Assembly (NCBI RefSeq): GCF_904063055.1
Contig: NZ_CAJFCN010000002.1
Span: 310,001 to 374,000 of the forward strand
DNA: 64,000 nucleotides
From: Pseudomonas paracarnis
GTDB lineage: Bacteria; Pseudomonadota; Gammaproteobacteria; Pseudomonadales; Pseudomonadaceae
Direction: 5' to 3'
The position numbers and the translations under genes are program-made. Numbering within the stretch: the stretch's first letter is position 1; each line of letters starts with the position of its first letter. Below, piece after piece: positions 7,906 to 16,383 of this stretch. The notes below the pieces were generated by a model. That model had not been told where the DNA came from and made no database searches. It saw only the letters and a program-made list of their open reading frames with translations.

Positions 7906-8712
7906 TTATTGAGCCCAACGCAATTGCGTCGGCAGCGGTGAAACAGGTTCGGGTTCCGGTGGGGAACCGGGTAGCAACAGCACGCGGTTGAGCACTTCGG
8001 CTTCCAGCGCGGCCAGGCGGTGTGAGCCACGGGCCCGTGGGCGTGGCAGGTCGATGTTCAGGTCGAGGCCGATTTCGCCGTTTTCAATCAGAATCACGCG
8101 GTCGGCAATCGCCACGGCTTCGCTGACGTCGTGGGTCACCAGCAACACCGTGAAACCGTGCTTGCGCCACAGGTTTTCGATCAGTTGCTGCATCTCGATG
8201 CGGGTCAGGGCATCCAGTGCGCCCAGCGGCTCATCGAGCAGCAACAGGCGCGGCTGATGGATCAACGCCCGGGCGAGTGCCACGCGCTGTTTCTGGCCAC
8301 CGGACAACGCCGCCGGCCATTCATTGGCGCGCTCGGCCAGGCCAACCGCTTCCAGCGCATCCAGCGCTTTGGGCCGCCAGTCGCCCTTGAGGCCCAGGCC
8401 GACGTTATCGATGATCTTTTTCCAGGGCAGCAAACGCGCTTCCTGGAACATCAACCGTGTATCTTCAATCGCTTCGTGCAGTGGCGCGGAGCCGGCCAGC
8501 AGCTCGCCGCCACTGGCTTTGTCCAGCCCCGCCAACAGGCGCAGCAAGGTACTTTTGCCGCAACCGCTGCGGCCGACCACAGCCACGAACTGCCCCGCGG
8601 GAATATGCAGGTCAATCTCTTTGAGCACTTCGCGGGTACCAAAGGCCTTGCGCAATTTGCGCACTGCCAGCGGGATGCCCTTCAACAGACGCGGAGGTTG
8701 TTGGGCCGTCAT
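7906..8712 (-). CDS. ssuB: Aliphatic sulfonate ABC transporter ATP-binding protein SsuB
   Basis: Cytoplasmic ATPase of the sulfonate importer. 268 residues from the ATG at 8712 (AGGAGG upstream); its start overlaps the ssuC stop by four bases (ATGA), implying translational coupling. Walker [10 protein letters not shown] is at residues 47-55, the ABC signature [16 protein letters not shown] at 135-150, Walker B LLLLDE at 156-161, and the switch histidine in [10 protein letters not shown]. The C-terminal tail is long and proline-rich, as in other Pseudomonas SsuB proteins. It works with SsuC (membrane) and SsuA (periplasm). Confidence 0.95.
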   Translation of the reverse strand: MTAQQPPRLLKGIPLAVRKLRKAFGTREVLKEIDLHIPAGQFVAVVGRSGCGKSTLLRLLAGLDKASGGELLAGSAPLHEAIEDTRLMFQEARLLPWKKIIDNVGLGLKGDWRPKALDALEAVGLAERANEWPAALSGGQKQRVALARALIHQPRLLLLDEPLGALDALTRIEMQQLIENLWRKHGFTVLLVTHDVSEAVAIADRVILIENGEIGLDLNIDLPRPRARGSHRLAALEAEVLNRVLLLPGSPPEPEPVSPLPTQLRWAQ

Positions 8713-9494
8713 GCTGCACCTCCTTTGACTTGATACGCCGGGTGCCAGCGCAGCCACACACGTTCCAGCCCACGGGCTGCCAGGTCGGCCAGCTTGCCGA
8801 GGATGGCGTACATGACGATGGCCAGCACCACCACGTCGGTTTGCAGGAATTCACGGGCATTCATCGCCAGGTAACCGATGCCGGAACTTGCCGAAATGGT
8901 TTCCGCCACGATCAGCGTCAGCCACATGAAGCCCAGGGCGAAGCGCACCCCCACCAGGATCGACGGCAGCGCGCCCGGCAGAATCACTTGCCAGAACAGG
9001 CTGAAACCGGACAAGCCATAGCTGCGCGACATCTCCACCAATGCCGGGTCGACATTGCGAATGCCGTGGTAAGTGTTCAGGTAGATCGGGAACAAGGTCC
9101 CCAGGGCCACCAGGAAAATTTTCGCGGTCTCATCAATGCCGAACCACAGGATCACCAGCGGAATCAGCGCCAGGTGCGGCACGTTGCGGATCATCTGCAC
9201 GGAGCTGTCGAGCAAGCGCTCGCCCCACTTCGACAAGCCGGTGATAAAGCCCAGGGCCAGACCGATGCTGCCTCCGATCACAAAGCCCAGGCCGGCGCGC
9301 CAGCCGCTGATGGCCAGGTGCGTCCAGATTTCGCCGCTGACCACCAGGTTCACCCCGGCTTCGATCACTGCACTCGGCGCTGGCAGAATGCGCGTCGACA
9401 ACCAACCCGCCGACACCGACAACTGCCACACCGCCAGCAATAAGATCGGCAGCACCCAGGGCGCCACGCGATGGCTGATTTTTTCTAAGTCCAT
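8709..9494 (-). CDS. ssuC: Sulfonate ABC transporter permease SsuC
   Basis: Inner-membrane permease of the alkanesulfonate importer, 261 residues with about six hydrophobic segments (first at [20 protein letters not shown]). The EAA loop that contacts SsuB is visible as [26 protein letters not shown]. It belongs to the BPD_transp_1 family shared by SsuC and TauC; the operon fixes the name. It follows ssuD by only nine bases and overlaps ssuB. Confidence 0.95.
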   Translation of the reverse strand: MDLEKISHRVAPWVLPILLLAVWQLSVSAGWLSTRILPAPSAVIEAGVNLVVSGEIWTHLAISGWRAGLGFVIGGSIGLALGFITGLSKWGERLLDSSVQMIRNVPHLALIPLVILWFGIDETAKIFLVALGTLFPIYLNTYHGIRNVDPALVEMSRSYGLSGFSLFWQVILPGALPSILVGVRFALGFMWLTLIVAETISASSGIGYLAMNAREFLQTDVVVLAIVMYAILGKLADLAARGLERVWLRWHPAYQVKGGAA

Positions 9495-9503
9495 AACGGC
9501 GCC

Positions 9504-10652
9504 TCAGCTCTGTGACGCAGCTTTGGGAAGGATGTCGTTGGCCACCATCTCGCCAAACGGACTGACGTAGCCGGCGCTTTTTGGCAGCTCGGGACGTTCG
9601 ATATCCAGGTGCGGGAACAACAGCTCGGCGACCCGATACGACTCTTCCAGATGTGGATAACCGGAGAAGATAAAGGTATCGATACCCAGGTCCGCGTACT
9701 CCTTGACCCGCGCCGCAACCGTGGGGCCATCGCCCACCAGCGCCGTCCCTGCGCCGCCACGTACCAGGCCGACGCCGGCCCACAGGTTGGGGCTGACTTC
9801 CAGGTTGTCACGGCTACCGCCGTGCAAGGCTGCCATGCGTTGCTGGCCCACCGAATCGAAGCGCGCCAAGGACGCCTGGGCGCGGGCGATGGTCTCGTCG
9901 TCCAGGTGGGAGATCAGTTTGTCGGCGGCTTTCCAGGCTTCGTCGTTGGTTTCGCGCACGATCACATGCAAGCGAATGCCAAAGCGCACCGTGCGTCCCA
10001 GTTTTGCAGCCTTGGCGCGTACCTGCGCGATCTTTTCCGCAACGGCTGCCGGCGGCTCGCCCCAGGTCAGCACCATCTCCACCTGTTCGGCCGCCAAGTC
10101 CTGGGCGGCCTCGGAGGAACCGCCGAAATACAGCGGCGGGCGTGGCTGCTGGATCGGTGGGTAGAGCAATTTGGCGCCTTTGACGCTGATGTGCTCGCCG
10201 TCGTAGTCCACGGTCTCGCCTTCCAGCACACGGCGCCAGATGCGGGTGAATTCCACCGACGCCTGGTAGCGTTCTTCATGGCTCAAGAACAATCCGTCGC
10301 CAGCCAGTTCTTCCGGATCGCCACCGGTGACCAGGTTGAACAGCGCACGGCCACCAGACAGGCGATCCAGGGTCGCGGCCTGACGCGCGGCCACGGTCGG
10401 GGAGATGATCCCAGGGCGCAGGGCAACCAGGAATTTCAAGCGCTGGGTCACGGGGATCAGCGAGGCGGCCACCAACCACGAGTCTTCGCAAGAGCGGCCC
10501 GTAGGGATCAACACCCCGCCGAAACCCAGGCGGTCGGCAGCCTGGGCCACTTGTTGCAGGTAACCGTGGTCGACAGCGCGGGCGCCTTCGGCGGTGCCAA
10601 GGTAATGACCGTCGCCGTGGGTGGGCAGGAACCAGAAAATATTGAGGCTCAT
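9504..10652 (-). CDS. ssuD: FMNH2-dependent alkanesulfonate monooxygenase SsuD
   Basis: Flavin-dependent (bacterial luciferase-fold) monooxygenase that cleaves alkanesulfonates to aldehyde and sulfite, using FMNH2 supplied by SsuE. 382 residues, the usual SsuD length. Start [20 protein letters not shown] is family-typical; [31 protein letters not shown] and [15 protein letters not shown] (flavin phosphate region) are diagnostic of the LLM class. Start at 10652 with GGAGACAACTCC upstream. It lies between ssuA and ssuC in a tightly spaced operon, as in E. coli and other pseudomonads. Confidence 0.96.
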   Translation of the reverse strand: MSLNIFWFLPTHGDGHYLGTAEGARAVDHGYLQQVAQAADRLGFGGVLIPTGRSCEDSWLVAASLIPVTQRLKFLVALRPGIISPTVAARQAATLDRLSGGRALFNLVTGGDPEELAGDGLFLSHEERYQASVEFTRIWRRVLEGETVDYDGEHISVKGAKLLYPPIQQPRPPLYFGGSSEAAQDLAAEQVEMVLTWGEPPAAVAEKIAQVRAKAAKLGRTVRFGIRLHVIVRETNDEAWKAADKLISHLDDETIARAQASLARFDSVGQQRMAALHGGSRDNLEVSPNLWAGVGLVRGGAGTALVGDGPTVAARVKEYADLGIDTFIFSGYPHLEESYRVAELLFPHLDIERPELPKSAGYVSPFGEMVANDILPKAASQS

Positions 10653-10678
10653 GGAGTTGTCTCCTAAATGAAGTCGGA

Positions 10679-11647
10679 TTACGGCGCTTTGGCAACCGCG
10701 GCGGGTGGCGTCCAGATCACGTCCTTGATGCTCAAGGGCTTGGGGATCAATTTGAGTTGGTAGAAGGTGTCTGCGATTTTCTGCTGGGCGGCGACCACTT
10801 CCGGGGTCAGGAACAGCGCGCCGTAGCCCTGGCGTTTCACCGATGTGAGGGTGATATCTGCCGGCAGGCCGAGCAGTGGGGCGACCTGCTCAGTCACTTC
10901 CTGCGGGTTGGCCTTGGACCATTCGCCTACCGCACGCACCTCTTCCACCAACGCCTTGATCACTTGCGGGTGCTGTTCGGCGTAGGATTTGGTGGCCAGG
11001 TAAAACTGATGGTTGTCGGCAATTGCGGTGCCGTCTCGCAGGGTGCGCGCTTGCAGTTGCTTCTCGGCGGCGGCCTGGTACGGGTCCCAGATTACCCAGG
11101 CGTCCACGCTGCCACGCTCGAATGCGGCACGGGCATCGGCGGGGGGCAGGAACACGGTCTTTACGTCGGTGTAGTTGAGGCCGGCATCTTCCAGGGCACG
11201 CACCAGCAGGTAGTGCACGTTGGAGCCTTTGTTGAGCACGACCTTTTTACCCTTGAGCTCGGCCACCGATTTGATCGGCGAGTCCTTGGGCACCAGGATC
11301 GCTTCGCTGGTAGGCGCGGGTGGTTCGTAGGCGACGTAGAGCAGATCGGCGCCAGCCGCCTGGGCAAACACCGGTGGGGTTTCGCCGGTAACGCCGAAGT
11401 CGATGGAGCCGACGTTCAGGCCCTCGAGCAATTGCGGGCCACCGGGGAACTCGGTCCACTGCACCTGCACGCCTTGGTCGGCCAGGCGTTTTTCCAGGGT
11501 GCCCTTGGCCTTGAGCAGCACCAGGGTGCCGTACTTCTGATAACCGATCCGCAAGGTCTCGGCGGCTTGGGCTTGAACGATGGCGCCGAAGGACACAGCC
11601 GCAGCAAAGAGTGCGACCAGACCACGACGCAAGATGACAGTGCGCAT
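10679..11647 (-). CDS. ssuA: Sulfonate ABC transporter substrate-binding protein SsuA
   Basis: Periplasmic sulfonate-binding protein, 322 residues from the ATG at 11647 with GGAGAG upstream; a longer frame to 11764 has no ribosome site. The signal peptide ([20 protein letters not shown]) ends at AQA. Motifs: [41 protein letters not shown] and [19 protein letters not shown], typical of the SsuA/ThiY (NMT1-like) family. It is followed by ssuD 26 nt later. Confidence 0.95.
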   Translation of the reverse strand: MRTVILRRGLVALFAAAVSFGAIVQAQAAETLRIGYQKYGTLVLLKAKGTLEKRLADQGVQVQWTEFPGGPQLLEGLNVGSIDFGVTGETPPVFAQAAGADLLYVAYEPPAPTSEAILVPKDSPIKSVAELKGKKVVLNKGSNVHYLLVRALEDAGLNYTDVKTVFLPPADARAAFERGSVDAWVIWDPYQAAAEKQLQARTLRDGTAIADNHQFYLATKSYAEQHPQVIKALVEEVRAVGEWSKANPQEVTEQVAPLLGLPADITLTSVKRQGYGALFLTPEVVAAQQKIADTFYQLKLIPKPLSIKDVIWTPPAAVAKAP

Positions 11648-11744
11648 GGCGCTCTCTCCAACTGTGCGATTAGGGTTTTGGCTGCACCTGCTTGGCCGTT
11701 GTCGGCTGAGTAAGGTGAGGGTTTCCAGCTTTTCGGGGTGAGGC

Positions 11745-12338
11745 TCAGATGCTCCAGCGAGCACTCAACAAACGTTCATTCAATACGTCAGGGTCCAAAG
11801 GTTTTGGCCGTCGCGCCATGGCGCTGTAGAGCTGCTCCAGGGCTTCGTGCAGACGCTGTTCAAGTACCGGCACCAGTTGCGCCTGAACACTGCCTTCGCC
11901 ATAGGCGATCTGGCTGTCTTCGGCAAAAATACCGTGGAGCAATTCCTGCGCCTTGAGGGCCGACAGCACCGGCTTCAGGGCGTAGTCCACCGCCAGCATG
12001 TGGGCGATGCTGCCGCCGGTCGCCATCGGCAGCACCACCTTATGGGCCAGCGCACGCTCCGGCAGCAGGTCCAGTACGGTTTTCAACGCCCCGGAAAACG
12101 ACGCCTTGTACACCGGCGTGGCGATCACCAGCCCGTCAGCATTGGCGACTTGTTGCAGCAGGTCGATGACCTTGGGGCTGTCGAAGCGTGCGTGCAGCAA
12201 GTCTTCAGCCGGGAAGTCCCGTACCTGGTAACTCACCACTTCCACGCCCTGCTGTTGCAGCCACTGACGGGTTTTATCCAGCAAGACCCCAGAGCGGGAA
12301 CGCTGGCTGGGACTGCCTCCAAGTGTTACGACCAGCAT
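11745..12338 (-). CDS. ssuE: NADPH-dependent FMN reductase SsuE
   Basis: Flavodoxin-like reductase that supplies FMNH2 to SsuD. 197 residues from the ATG at 12338 (AGGA ten bases upstream). Motifs: [16 protein letters not shown] (FMN phosphate loop), [27 protein letters not shown] (NADPH-dependent FMN reductase signature) and [23 protein letters not shown]. It is the first gene of the operon, separated from ssuA by about 97 nt, a gap large enough to hold a second promoter or processing site. An AT-rich 22-bp palindrome lies in its upstream region. Confidence 0.95.
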   Translation of the reverse strand: MLVVTLGGSPSQRSRSGVLLDKTRQWLQQQGVEVVSYQVRDFPAEDLLHARFDSPKVIDLLQQVANADGLVIATPVYKASFSGALKTVLDLLPERALAHKVVLPMATGGSIAHMLAVDYALKPVLSALKAQELLHGIFAEDSQIAYGEGSVQAQLVPVLEQRLHEALEQLYSAMARRPKPLDPDVLNERLLSARWSI

Positions 12339-12413
12339 GCAGGAGATTCCTTGAGCAAGTGTCGGCGGTTCGCTGTGCGGCGATGGCGCCAAGATGGGAT
12401 AGACCTTATCAGC

Positions 12414-12435
12414 AGATTTATATATCTATAAATCT
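12414..12435. promoter_or_regulatory. 22-bp AT-rich palindrome upstream of ssuE
   Basis: Arms AGATTTATA (12414-12422) and TATAAATCT (12427-12435) match perfectly around a 4-nt TATC centre, about 75 nt before the ssuE start, in an AT-rich block that continues to about 12475 and probably holds the promoter. It is a good candidate operator for a sulfur-limitation regulator. No known consensus can be assigned by eye. Confidence 0.5.
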
Positions 12436-12491
12436 TATTTATTCATTTGTTTATTCCATAAATACATAAGCGTTTAACCAATCGCCAGGCG

Positions 12492-12517
12492 AAAAAAAAG
12501 GCCGTCGAAACGGCCTG
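12492..12517 (-). terminator. Rho-independent terminator downstream of lsfA
   Basis: On the minus strand AGGCCGT and ACGGCCT pair around a 4-nt loop and are followed by a run of eight T. It lies beyond the REP doublet after lsfA, and upstream of the ssuE promoter, so it insulates the ssu operon from lsfA transcription. Confidence 0.85.
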
Positions 12518-12574
12518 AAAACCCCTGCTGTGTGAGACGGTTTGCAACTTGAAGCCTGTGCTGTTCATGAGGCC

Positions 12575-12646
12575 GCCATCGCGGGCAAGCCCGGCTCCCA
12601 CAGGGGAATGCGGTCAACTGTGGGAGCCGGGTTTGCCCGCGATGGC
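12575..12646. repeat. REP doublet after lsfA
   Basis: Inverted arms GCCATCGCGGGCAAGCCCGG... (12575-12602) and its complement (12619-12646), one mismatch, with a 16-nt centre. It starts ten bases after the lsfA stop codon, ahead of the terminator. Confidence 0.85.
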
Positions 12647-12656
12647 GATATCAGCC

Positions 12657-13295
12657 TTAACGATTGGGTTGTGGGGTAAGACGCAGGTACGGCTTCACCG
12701 CGCGATAGCCCTTGGGAAAGCGTTTCTTGATCTCTTCCTCGTCCTTGAGTGACGGCACGATCACCACTTCATCCCCATCCTGCCAGTTGGCCGGCGTCGC
12801 CACCTTGTGGTTGTCGGTCAGTTGCAGCGAGTCGATCACCCGCAGGATTTCATGGAAGTTACGCCCGGTACTGGCCGGGTAGGTGATGGTCAGGCGGATC
12901 TTCTTGTTCGGGTCGATCACGAATAAGGAGCGCACGGTGAGGGTATCGCTGGCATTCGGGTGGATCAGGTCGTAGAGGTCCGAGACCTTGCGGTCGGCGT
13001 CGGCCAGGATCGGGAAGTTGACCACGGTGTTCTGGGTCTCGTTGATGTCTTCGATCCACTTGTGGTGCGAGTCCACTGGGTCTACCGACAGGGCGATGGC
13101 CTTGACCCCACGCTTGGCGAATTCGTCCTTGAGCTTGGCGGTGAAACCCAGTTCGGTGGTGCACACCGGCGTGAAGTCCGCCGGGTGGGAAAACAGCACA
13201 CCCCAGCTGTCGCCCAGCCATTCGTGGAAGCGAATCTTGCCGGCGCTGGAATCCTGTTCGAAGTCGGGGGCGATGTCGCCCAGTCTTAGGCTCAT
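12657..13295 (-). CDS. lsfA: 1-Cys peroxiredoxin LsfA
   Basis: Thiol peroxidase of the 1-Cys (Prx6) group, 212 residues, cytoplasmic. The peroxidatic cysteine is C45 in DFTPVCTTELG; there is no resolving cysteine, as expected for this class. Other landmarks are LFSHPADFTPV, ALSVDPVDSHHKWIEDI and FPILADADRKVSDLYD. Start at 13295 with AGGAG upstream. LsfA was first described in P. putida as a protein induced by sulfate limitation, and the gene lies close to ssu in several pseudomonads, as it does here. An inverted repeat ATAAAT-ATCG-ATTTAT (13360-13375) lies about 65 nt upstream. Confidence 0.95.
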   Translation of the reverse strand: MSLRLGDIAPDFEQDSSAGKIRFHEWLGDSWGVLFSHPADFTPVCTTELGFTAKLKDEFAKRGVKAIALSVDPVDSHHKWIEDINETQNTVVNFPILADADRKVSDLYDLIHPNASDTLTVRSLFVIDPNKKIRLTITYPASTGRNFHEILRVIDSLQLTDNHKVATPANWQDGDEVVIVPSLKDEEEIKKRFPKGYRAVKPYLRLTPQPNR

Positions 13296-13569
13296 GGTGT
13301 GGCTCCTGATGAGTGCTTATGGAGCCCACTGTGCATGGATTTTTGCTGATTTAAAAAGAATAAATATCGATTTATCTAGACGATAAAGGAATATTAAAAA
13401 TCAGTTCATTGGACTTGGGAACGGCCTGAGGCCAACATCGCTTACAAGGTTCGAGAAGGCCTTGAGACGCTGCAAAAAAGAGGAACTCAGGAAGGGCTTG
13501 CGGGGGTTGAGCCCGACTTGAACAGCAAGACACCTTGCCCGGCATTGCGCCGGGCAAGGTTTTACAGTC
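13296..13569. promoter_or_regulatory. lsfA upstream region and porin 3' region
   Basis: 274 nt without a supported gene. It contains the lsfA promoter region with ATAAAT-ATCG-ATTTAT (13360-13375) next to the palindrome TCTAGA, and the hairpin that follows the porin gene. A 61-codon leftward frame (13372-13557) has no ribosome site or recognisable sequence and was not accepted. Confidence 0.5.
13531..13564 (-). terminator. Hairpin downstream of the porin gene, probable terminator
   Basis: CCTTGCCCGGC (13533-13543) pairs perfectly with GCCGGGCAAGG (13549-13559) around a 5-nt loop. The T-run is better on the plus strand (TTTT) than on the minus strand, where the porin is transcribed, so termination may be inefficient or the hairpin may mainly protect the mRNA 3' end. 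Confidence 0.6.
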
Positions 13570-14913
13570 TTACAACAGCGGGATCGAGTAGCTGACGATC
13601 AGGCGGTTTTCGTCCTGGTTACGTGCGTTGGCGATGTCGCTGCGCCACATAGCGTTTTTCCACGCCACGCCGACGTTTTTCAGCGGACCTTCCGGTACGA
13701 CGTAGGCAACAGTGATGTCACGTTCCCACTCGGACTGGCCGGTGAACTCGGTACGGTTGCTGGCGACGGTGTCGATATGATCACCTTTCAGGTAAACCAC
13801 ACCCGCGGTCAGGCCAGGTACGCCCACCTTGGCGAAGTCGTAGGAGTAGCGAGCTTGCCAGGTGCGCTCGCCGGCACGGGCGAACTTCTGGATCTGCATG
13901 TCGGTGGTGATGTAAGCCGACGAGCCGTCACCCTGGTTCAGCCAAGGGAAGTCGCTGCTGCCGTTGCTGACCTGGTAACCGCCACCGAAGGTGTGGCCGG
14001 CAACCGAGTACAGGAACAGGCCGCTGTACAGGTTGTTGTCGACTTTGCCACGGCCGGAGTTCACGCCGCTGTAGTTGCCCGTCGAGAAGTAAGCGGACTG
14101 GTTGCCGTTGTTACCATCGTCGGAGCTGTTGAAGTAGCGCAGGTCAGACTTCAGCACGCCTGGACCAATGGCCCAGTTGTGGGTCAGGCCCAGGAAGTGT
14201 TGCTTGTAGAAATCTTCCAGGTTGCCGTAGTAGTACTGGGCGGTCAGATCCTTGGTGATCTTGTAGTCGCCACCGGCGTAGTAGAACTTGTTGCTCGAAC
14301 GCCAGTTCACACCACGGCTGTTGGCGCCGGAGATGGACAGGCTTTCGTTGTTGCTGGAGTTACGGCCCTTGGCTTTTTCGATCTGGCCGGCGACCAGGGT
14401 CAGGTCCTTGATGTCGCTGGAGGTGATCTGGCCACCCTGGAAGGTCTGCGGCAGCATACGACCATCGTTGGTGACGATGACCGGCAGCTTGGGCTGCAAG
14501 GTACCCAGCTTCAGTTCGGTCTGGGAGATCTTGGCCTTGGCGGTCAGGCCCAGGCTCGAGTAGTTATCAACGGCTTCGCCATTGGACTTGCTCGGGAAGA
14601 TAGTGCCGCCGTAAGAGCTGGCAGTCGCACCGTTGGTGCCGCCGCCGGAATCCAGGCGAACACCCAACAGGCCGATAGCGTCGAGACCGAAGCCAACAGT
14701 GCCTTGGGTGTAACCGGAGATGAAACGCAGATCGAAGCCTTGGCCCCATTCTTCGTTCTTGCTCGGGTTGGCCGTGCCTTCGCGGTTATCGGTGTTGATG
14801 TAGAAGTTACGCAGGCCCAGTGTGGCCTTGCTGTCTTCGATGAAACCGGCAGCGCCTGCTTGCTGGGCGATTGCGCCCAACGTTACAGCCACAGCCAAGG
14901 TGGACTTCTTCAT
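13570..14913 (-). CDS. OprD-family outer membrane porin
   Basis: Substrate-specific porin of the OprD/OccD-OccK family, 447 residues, outer membrane. The signal peptide MKKSTLAVAVTLGAIAQQAGA is followed by GFIEDSKATLGLRNFYINTD, the family start. Repeated amphipathic strands run to the C-terminal phenylalanine-like end YSIPLL. Start at 14913 with GAGAGGAGCGGTAC upstream. The N-terminal sequence is closest to my memory of OprE/OprQ-type members. Substrate unknown; neighbouring genes (lsfA and ssu on one side, tauA on the other) hint at sulfur compounds, but the family more often takes amino acids and organic acids. Operator-like repeats lie 170-210 nt upstream. Confidence 0.92.
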   Translation of the reverse strand: MKKSTLAVAVTLGAIAQQAGAAGFIEDSKATLGLRNFYINTDNREGTANPSKNEEWGQGFDLRFISGYTQGTVGFGLDAIGLLGVRLDSGGGTNGATASSYGGTIFPSKSNGEAVDNYSSLGLTAKAKISQTELKLGTLQPKLPVIVTNDGRMLPQTFQGGQITSSDIKDLTLVAGQIEKAKGRNSSNNESLSISGANSRGVNWRSSNKFYYAGGDYKITKDLTAQYYYGNLEDFYKQHFLGLTHNWAIGPGVLKSDLRYFNSSDDGNNGNQSAYFSTGNYSGVNSGRGKVDNNLYSGLFLYSVAGHTFGGGYQVSNGSSDFPWLNQGDGSSAYITTDMQIQKFARAGERTWQARYSYDFAKVGVPGLTAGVVYLKGDHIDTVASNRTEFTGQSEWERDITVAYVVPEGPLKNVGVAWKNAMWRSDIANARNQDENRLIVSYSIPLL

Positions 14914-15283
14914 GTACCGCTCCTCTCATTTCTAATTTTTGTATTTCTTTGGTCTCGGGTCTGACGCCCTCGATCCACAGATGCGCGATTAGCGCCAGAT
15001 AGTGACCACCAAGTCAATCGTAACCTTGTGTGTCTACTACCTTCGTCTAATCGCAGTTGATTTGGTCCCTGCAGGGTAATGAGTTTTTCATACACCCAAA
15101 AAGAATTATTTCATTCTTTTTCATACGATCCAGGAATAAGACTTTCCGTGAAGCTGGTCGGTCAGGATAGACGCGCCGCTCCATAAGCTAATTCCTAAAG
15201 GGTATTTACTGGTGCTTTTTTAGATCGATTAGTGTTGCCGTACGGTTGCATACGTCACTCACGATCAAAAAGGCGACGCCATC
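14914..15283. promoter_or_regulatory. Divergent control region between porin and tauA
   Basis: About 370 nt, no gene. It holds TTTTTCATAC twice in direct orientation (15084-15093 and 15117-15126, 33 bp apart) and a perfect 24-bp inverted repeat, AAAAAGAAT (15098-15106) with ATTCTTTTT (15113-15121), between and overlapping the second copy. The arrangement looks like a multi-site operator serving the porin, tauA or both. CCTGCAGG and AT-rich stretches are also present. Confidence 0.5.
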
Positions 15284-16270
15284 ATGGCCAAACGCACATC
15301 CTCCCGTCAATTTGTTACAGTTTTTGTATCGCTATTACTTTCTTTTGGTGTCAACGCCGCCGACCTGACGGTGGGCTACCAGACCGGCATCGATCCCAGC
15401 AAGGTTCCCCAGGCCGACGGCCTGTACGAAAAAGCCATCGGCGAAAAAATCGCCTGGCGCCGCTTCAACAGCGGGCCAGAGGTAGTCACGGCCATCGCTT
15501 CCGGTGATGTACAAATCGGCAACCTCGGCTCCAGCCCGCTCGCGGCGGCGGCCTCGCGCAACCTGCCGATTGTGGCGTTTATCGTATCGGCACAGATCAA
15601 CGCTTCTGAAGCCCTGGTGGTGCGCAACGGCAGTGGCATCGACACCCCCCAGGACTTGATTGGTAAAACCATCGCCACGCCCTTCGTCTCCACCTCCCAT
15701 TACAGCCTGCTCGGCGCGCTGAAACACTGGGGGCTGGACACCAAACAAGTCAAAGTGGTGAACCTGCAACCGGCCGAAATCGCCGCCGCCTGGAAGCGTG
15801 GCGATATTGATGGGGCTTTTGTGTGGTCACCGGCCCTGGGCGAAATCCGCAAGACCGGAAAAACCCTGACAGACGCGGCGCAGGTGGGCCAATGGGGCGC
15901 GCCGACGTTTGAGGTGTGGGTGGCGCGCAAGGATTTTGCGCAAAAACATCCTGACGTAGTGGCCAAGTTCGCCAAAGTTACCCTGGATGCCTTTGCCAAC
16001 TATGCCGCCCACAAAGACAGCTGGACGGTGGATTCCGAGCCAGTGCAGAAAATCGCCAAATTGACAGGTTCAAATGCCGACGACATTCCGGAACTGTTGG
16101 CCGGTACGACGTTTCCGGATGCGCAGGCACAGCAAACCGCTGCGCTGCTCAAGGGCGGCACGGCGAAGGCGATTGGGGAGACGGCGAAGTTCCTGAAGGA
16201 ACAGGGGAAGGTGGAGACGGTGCTGCCGGATTATTCGGCCTATGTGACCGATAAATTCATCCCACAATAA
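15284..16270 (+). CDS. tauA: Taurine ABC transporter substrate-binding protein TauA (isolated)
   Basis: Periplasmic taurine-binding protein, 328 residues. The signal peptide (MAKRTSSRQFVTVFVSLLLS) ends at VNAA; DLTVGYQTGIDPSKV, SGDVQIGNLGSSPLAAAASR, LIGKTIATPFVSTSHYSLLG and GDIDGAFVWSPALGEI are typical TauA motifs. The start has AAGGCG upstream. Normally tauA is followed by tauB, tauC and tauD; here the stop codon is followed within 15 nt by a REP doublet and then the convergent argA, so no ATPase, permease or dioxygenase is present. It may work with a TauBC pair encoded elsewhere, or with SsuBC, or be a remnant of a deleted operon; the frame itself is intact. Confidence 0.9.
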   Translation: MAKRTSSRQFVTVFVSLLLSFGVNAADLTVGYQTGIDPSKVPQADGLYEKAIGEKIAWRRFNSGPEVVTAIASGDVQIGNLGSSPLAAAASRNLPIVAFIVSAQINASEALVVRNGSGIDTPQDLIGKTIATPFVSTSHYSLLGALKHWGLDTKQVKVVNLQPAEIAAAWKRGDIDGAFVWSPALGEIRKTGKTLTDAAQVGQWGAPTFEVWVARKDFAQKHPDVVAKFAKVTLDAFANYAAHKDSWTVDSEPVQKIAKLTGSNADDIPELLAGTTFPDAQAQQTAALLKGGTAKAIGETAKFLKEQGKVETVLPDYSAYVTDKFIPQ

Positions 16271-16282
16271 ATACAGTCTTTG

Positions 16283-16368
16283 GTGGGAGCTGGCTTGCCT
16301 GCGATGCCAGCAACTCGGTCCTGCAGTTAAACCGAGGCGCCGCTATCGCAGGCAAGCCAGCTCCCACA
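16283..16368. repeat. REP doublet between tauA and argA
   Basis: Arms GTGGGAGCTGGCTTGCCTGC... (16283-16306) and its complement (16343-16367) surround a 36-nt centre. It lies between convergent genes just where tauB would normally begin. Confidence 0.85.
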
Positions 16369-16383
16369 CAGAGCCGTACTCTT

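Noticed and set aside
13372..13557. 61-codon leftward frame upstream of lsfA
   Set aside because: No ribosome site or similarity; it ends inside the lsfA promoter region.
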